From: an uncultured Eubacteriales bacterium
GTDB lineage: Bacteria > Bacillota > Clostridia > Christensenellales > Borkfalkiaceae
Direction of reading: 5' to 3'
DNA length: 48,500 bases
Assembly (NCBI GenBank): GCA_900545325.1
Contig: UQZE01000002.1
Location: 1-48,500 of the forward strand
Part shown: positions 45,975-48,500 of the stretch, in pieces
How the letters are laid out: every line of letters begins with the position of its first letter
Position numbering within the stretch: position 1 is the first letter of the stretch
Translations under genes and position numbers: made by a program
The notes under the pieces: model-generated
The model's input: only the letters and a program-made list of their open reading frames with translations
Told to the model about the DNA's origin: nothing
Databases searched by the model: none

Positions 45975-48236
45975 TTATTTACCCGTAGCGCCGTTGAGTT
46001 TGTCTATGATCGCCGCCATTTGCGCGCGGGAAATTTTCATGATTGATATGATGCCTCTTAAAGGCACGCCCGAAACAAGTTTAACGAGCGTTTCTTTTTC
46101 GGGGGCTATCCCCAAAACCGAACCGTTTTTATCGCCGCTCTTTTTGATGAGCGCGTTTATGCGGTCTTCCACGAAGGGACGCGTCGCGGGATTTTCGTAG
46201 AGTTCCCCGAGCGTGGTATCCAGCGTTACCTTCTTTCCCGCGGCATCCGCCGCGAGCGTTATCCCGCACGTCAGCCGCAGATCCCGCGAAGAGCTGCCCG
46301 CCGAGATCTCGTATTCGCCGCCCTCCACCGTCCAACCGCGGATTTCCTCGTCGTAATAGGCGAAAGCGCGTCTGTCCAGCGTAAACTCCGCCGTCTTTTC
46401 CTCTCCCGGCGCGAGCGCGATTTTTTCAAATCCCTTGAGCTGGCGGACGGGCGAGGATATCTTTCCGCGGTGCCCGACGTAGATCTGCACGACCTCCTTG
46501 CCGAACGCCTTTCCGATATTCTTCACCTTAACGCCGACTTTGACCGCGCCGTTTTCCGCCCTCCGCACTTCGAGGCCGCCGTACGCGAACTCCGTATAGC
46601 TGAGTCCGTGCCCGAACGGAAACAGAACGGGCATTTCCTTTTTATCGTAATACCTGTACCCCACGTAAACGCCCTCGGCATATCTGCACCTGCGGTGATC
46701 GCCCGGAAAATTCAGATAAGAGGGATTGTCCGACAGTTTGAGCGGGAACGTTTCGGGAAGTTTGCCGCACGGGTTCGCCTTTCCGAAGAGGACGTCCGCC
46801 GTCGCCTCCCCTATGCCCTCGCCGCCGAGATATACTTCCAAAACGCCTTTGACCTTGTCGATCCAAGGCATTTCGACGGGGGAACCGTTATGCAGTACGA
46901 CAACGGTGTTCGGCTGCGCCGCGGCGACTTCCTCCACCAGCCTGTCGTGGCTTTGCGGCAGCCGCAGATGATCTCTGTCGTATCCCTCCGATTCGTAGGA
47001 ATCGGGTAGCCCTATAAAGAGCACCGCAACGTCGCTTTCCTTCGCCGCCCGCACCGCGCTTGCGAGAAGGGTTTCGTTTTTGCTTTCGTCCGTCAGGCTA
47101 TAACCGCGTTCGTAAACGACGTTTCCGTATTCCGCCGCGCAGTCGAACGCCGACGTGCGTTTATACGCGTTGATATGCGAACTTCCTCCGCCCTGATAAC
47201 GCGGCGCCTTGGCGAATTCGCCGATAAACGCAGCCTTTTTTCCGCTGCCGAGCGGCAGAATGTTTTCCCGGTTTTTCAGCAGGACGATACATTCCCTCGC
47301 TATTTTTACCGCGCTTTCGTGCCCCTCTTCCAAGTCCATGCCCGCCGCGTCTTTTTCCTCCGCAAGGCATTTTTCCGAAACGCGCAGTATCCTGTACACG
47401 GCCTCGTCGAGCACGCTTTCTTCGAGCGCGCCGCTCTTTACCGCCTCTTCGATCTCTTTATCGGTGGAGAAATCGCCGCCGGGCATTTCCAAATCGAGCC
47501 CCGCCGCGAGCGCCTTCACGCGGTCGACCACCGCGCCCCAGTCGCTGACCACGTAACCGTCGAACCCCCATTCTTTCCGCAGTATGTCGGTTAAAAGCCG
47601 CTTGTTCTGCGAAGCGTATTCGCCGTTGATCTTATTATAAGAACACATTACGGTGAACGGTTTTGCGTCCTTTACCGTCTTTTCAAACGCCGAAAGGTAT
47701 ATTTCTCTGAACGACCTTTCGTCCAGATCCGCGGAAACGACCATGCGGTCGGTTTCCTGATTGTTCGCGGCAAAATGTTTCACGCTCACGCCTACGCCGT
47801 TCTTCTGTACGCCCTTGACGTATTCCGCCGCGAGTTCGCCGCTCAGGTACGGGTCCTCCGAAAAATATTCGAAATTGCGCCCGCACAGAGGCGTTCTCTT
47901 TATATTGATGGCGGGCCCCAGCAGGACGGAAACGCCCTCCGCCAGACATTCCCTGCCGAGAGTATCGCCAAGCCCGTAAAGGAGTTCTCTGTCGAACGAC
48001 GCCGCCGTGGCGCAGGCCGCGGGGAAACACACCGCCTTTATGCTGCCGTTGATGCCGAGATGGTCGCTCTCCGCCCGCTGCGTGCGCAGGCCGTGCGGCC
48101 CGTCGGAAACCATTTTTCCCCGTATGCCGAGGCGCTCCACGCTCTTGAGATGCCAGACGTCGGCGCCCGAGCATAGGCTTGCTTTTTCTTCCAAAGTCAT
48201 TTGCGCTATCTTAGCTCTGATCTGATCCTGCGACAT
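45975..48236 (-). CDS. Glycoside hydrolase family 3 (beta-glucosidase/beta-xylosidase)
   Basis: A 753-residue GH3 enzyme without a signal peptide, so cytoplasmic. The N-terminal barrel has KMVSDGPHGLRTQ, VSVLLGPAINIKRTPLCGRNFEYFSEDPYL, SVKHFAANNQETDR and GFDGYVVSDWGAV, whose Asp232 is the nucleophile. The second domain has GSSHINAYKRTS and LHNGSPVEMPWIDKVKGVLEVY. A fibronectin-III-like domain follows with KVGVKVKNIGKAFGKEVVQIYV. About 85 C-terminal residues (GELYENPATRPFVEDRINAL onward) form an extra helical tail seen in some GH3 proteins. GGAGGTAACT precedes the ATG. First gene of the transporter operon. Confidence 0.95.
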   Translation of the reverse strand: MSQDQIRAKIAQMTLEEKASLCSGADVWHLKSVERLGIRGKMVSDGPHGLRTQRAESDHLGINGSIKAVCFPAACATAASFDRELLYGLGDTLGRECLAEGVSVLLGPAINIKRTPLCGRNFEYFSEDPYLSGELAAEYVKGVQKNGVGVSVKHFAANNQETDRMVVSADLDERSFREIYLSAFEKTVKDAKPFTVMCSYNKINGEYASQNKRLLTDILRKEWGFDGYVVSDWGAVVDRVKALAAGLDLEMPGGDFSTDKEIEEAVKSGALEESVLDEAVYRILRVSEKCLAEEKDAAGMDLEEGHESAVKIARECIVLLKNRENILPLGSGKKAAFIGEFAKAPRYQGGGSSHINAYKRTSAFDCAAEYGNVVYERGYSLTDESKNETLLASAVRAAKESDVAVLFIGLPDSYESEGYDRDHLRLPQSHDRLVEEVAAAQPNTVVVLHNGSPVEMPWIDKVKGVLEVYLGGEGIGEATADVLFGKANPCGKLPETFPLKLSDNPSYLNFPGDHRRCRYAEGVYVGYRYYDKKEMPVLFPFGHGLSYTEFAYGGLEVRRAENGAVKVGVKVKNIGKAFGKEVVQIYVGHRGKISSPVRQLKGFEKIALAPGEEKTAEFTLDRRAFAYYDEEIRGWTVEGGEYEISAGSSSRDLRLTCGITLAADAAGKKVTLDTTLGELYENPATRPFVEDRINALIKKSGDKNGSVLGIAPEKETLVKLVSGVPLRGIISIMKISRAQMAAIIDKLNGATGK

Positions 48237-48283
48237 AGTTACCTCCGTTCAAGTGCCTTTATCTTAACACAGCAAAAGGGTAA

Positions 48284-48313
48284 ATTATATCAAAATTTCT
48301 TTTTAAATAACAA
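48284..48313 (-). promoter_or_regulatory. Promoter of the GH3-transporter operon
   Basis: TTGTTA (48308-48313), an 18-base spacer and TATAAT (48284-48289) on the minus strand, about 48 bases before the GH3 ATG. Confidence 0.65.
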
Positions 48314-48382
48314 ATTTTCCCACTATTTTTGAATTATTTTCCGACGGCAGGCTCTGTCCGAAAGCGAAACGGCGACGAACGC

Positions 48383-48412
48383 TTGACTTGTCGGCACAGC
48401 TTATAATATACT
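48383..48412 (+). promoter_or_regulatory. Promoter of the truncated right-end gene
   Basis: TTGACT (48383-48388), an 18-base spacer and TATACT (48407-48412), 21 bases before the ATG. Confidence 0.6.
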
Positions 48413-48433
48413 GAAATAAAAAAGGGGCGGGCC

Positions 48434-48485
48434 ATGAAAAAGTGGTATGACGAAGAATACGAATTCACAATCGAGGTAACGGGGT
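48434..48485 (+). CDS. N-terminus of a small protein, cut by adapter sequence (TIGR04076-like)
   Basis: The visible residues are MKKWYDEEYEFTIEVTG, after the ribosome binding site GGGGCGG. From memory this resembles the start of TIGR04076 family proteins, small cysteine-containing proteins of Clostridia whose function is unknown. The apparent TAG stop at 48485-48487 uses the A and G of the adapter, so it is false and the real gene continues beyond the contig. Too little is seen for more certainty. Confidence 0.55.
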
Positions 48486-48500
48486 AGATCGGAAGAGCAC
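48486..48500. other. Illumina adapter read-through
   Basis: The final bases AGATCGGAAGAGCAC are an exact match to the first 15 bases of the standard TruSeq adapter. They are sequencing residue and not part of the genome. Confidence 0.93.

Noticed and set aside
44172..46046. 624-codon plus-strand open frame opposite the sugar-binding lipoprotein
   Set aside because: Antisense shadow: the minus-strand product has a lipobox, family motifs and ribosome binding site; the plus frame has none of these.
1..48500. CRISPR arrays, prophage, insertion sequences or defence islands
   Set aside because: No spaced direct-repeat array, transposase, integrase or phage structural gene was found on either strand.

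Overview
The window looks like a chromosomal contig from an anaerobic Clostridia-type Gram-positive bacterium, plausibly an uncultured gut lineage near the Christensenellales. The evidence is an FMN riboswitch controlling a RibU transporter, a Firmicutes-style Obg/YhbY/NadD-YqeK/RsfS gene set, strong AGGAGG-type ribosome binding sites, TTGACA-17-TATAAT promoters, a DUF3343 gene beside a cysteine desulfurase, and an LplABC-type sugar transporter. The lineage is an inference from gene content. No phage, insertion sequence, integrase or CRISPR array is visible. The last 15 bases are an exact Illumina adapter prefix, so the right edge is an assembly artefact that truncates the last gene.

Layout. 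0-2.8 kb: end of ychF, a candidate minus-strand small RNA, a small membrane protein, and the rpsF-ssb-rpsR operon with a structured leader. 2.8-7.4 kb (minus): a membrane-anchored repeat protein, rmuC and the CCA-adding enzyme. 7.5-9.6 kb: a lipid kinase and a flavin-type oxidase family protein (plus), facing two tandem zinc-ribbon membrane proteins (minus). 9.7-16 kb (minus): NADP isocitrate dehydrogenase, then the operon tsaE-tsaB-rimI-hydrolase-murF-ddl, which joins the tRNA t6A genes to cell-wall precursor synthesis. 16.1-17 kb: ribU under an FMN riboswitch. 17-22 kb: rsfS, a nadD-yqeK fusion, yhbY, obg and nth (minus), with two plus-strand membrane proteins. 22-24.3 kb: DUF3343, cysteine desulfurase and two small divergent proteins. 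24.3-28.2 kb: an AraC regulator facing KDG kinase and KDPG aldolase (the last steps of uronate breakdown), plus an AEC transporter. 28.2-34.7 kb: serS, a DeoR regulator, cysE-cysS-alaS and tRNA-Arg.

34.7-48.2 kb is a plant-glycan (probably xylan-type) utilisation locus. An AraC regulator starting at TTG is divergent from GH39-DUF4091-esterase. These converge on an operon of GH3, solute-binding lipoprotein, two permeases and two esterase-like hydrolases. No transporter ATPase is present, so a shared one must be supplied from elsewhere. Together the parts read as import of acetylated oligosaccharides, cytoplasmic deacetylation and hydrolysis to monomers; KDG kinase and KDPG aldolase could take uronate products onward.

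Features beyond routine annotation: four genes (cca, tsaE, nadD-yqeK, araC) have a -10 hexamer exactly 6 nt before the ATG and no ribosome binding site, so they are probably leaderless. A candidate three-hairpin small RNA has a C-rich single-stranded stretch. There is also an alanyl-tRNA synthetase without its C-Ala domain, a MurF with a multi-spanning membrane N-terminus, a KDPG aldolase with a C-terminal VOC-like domain, and start codons lying directly after hairpin-plus-T7 elements.
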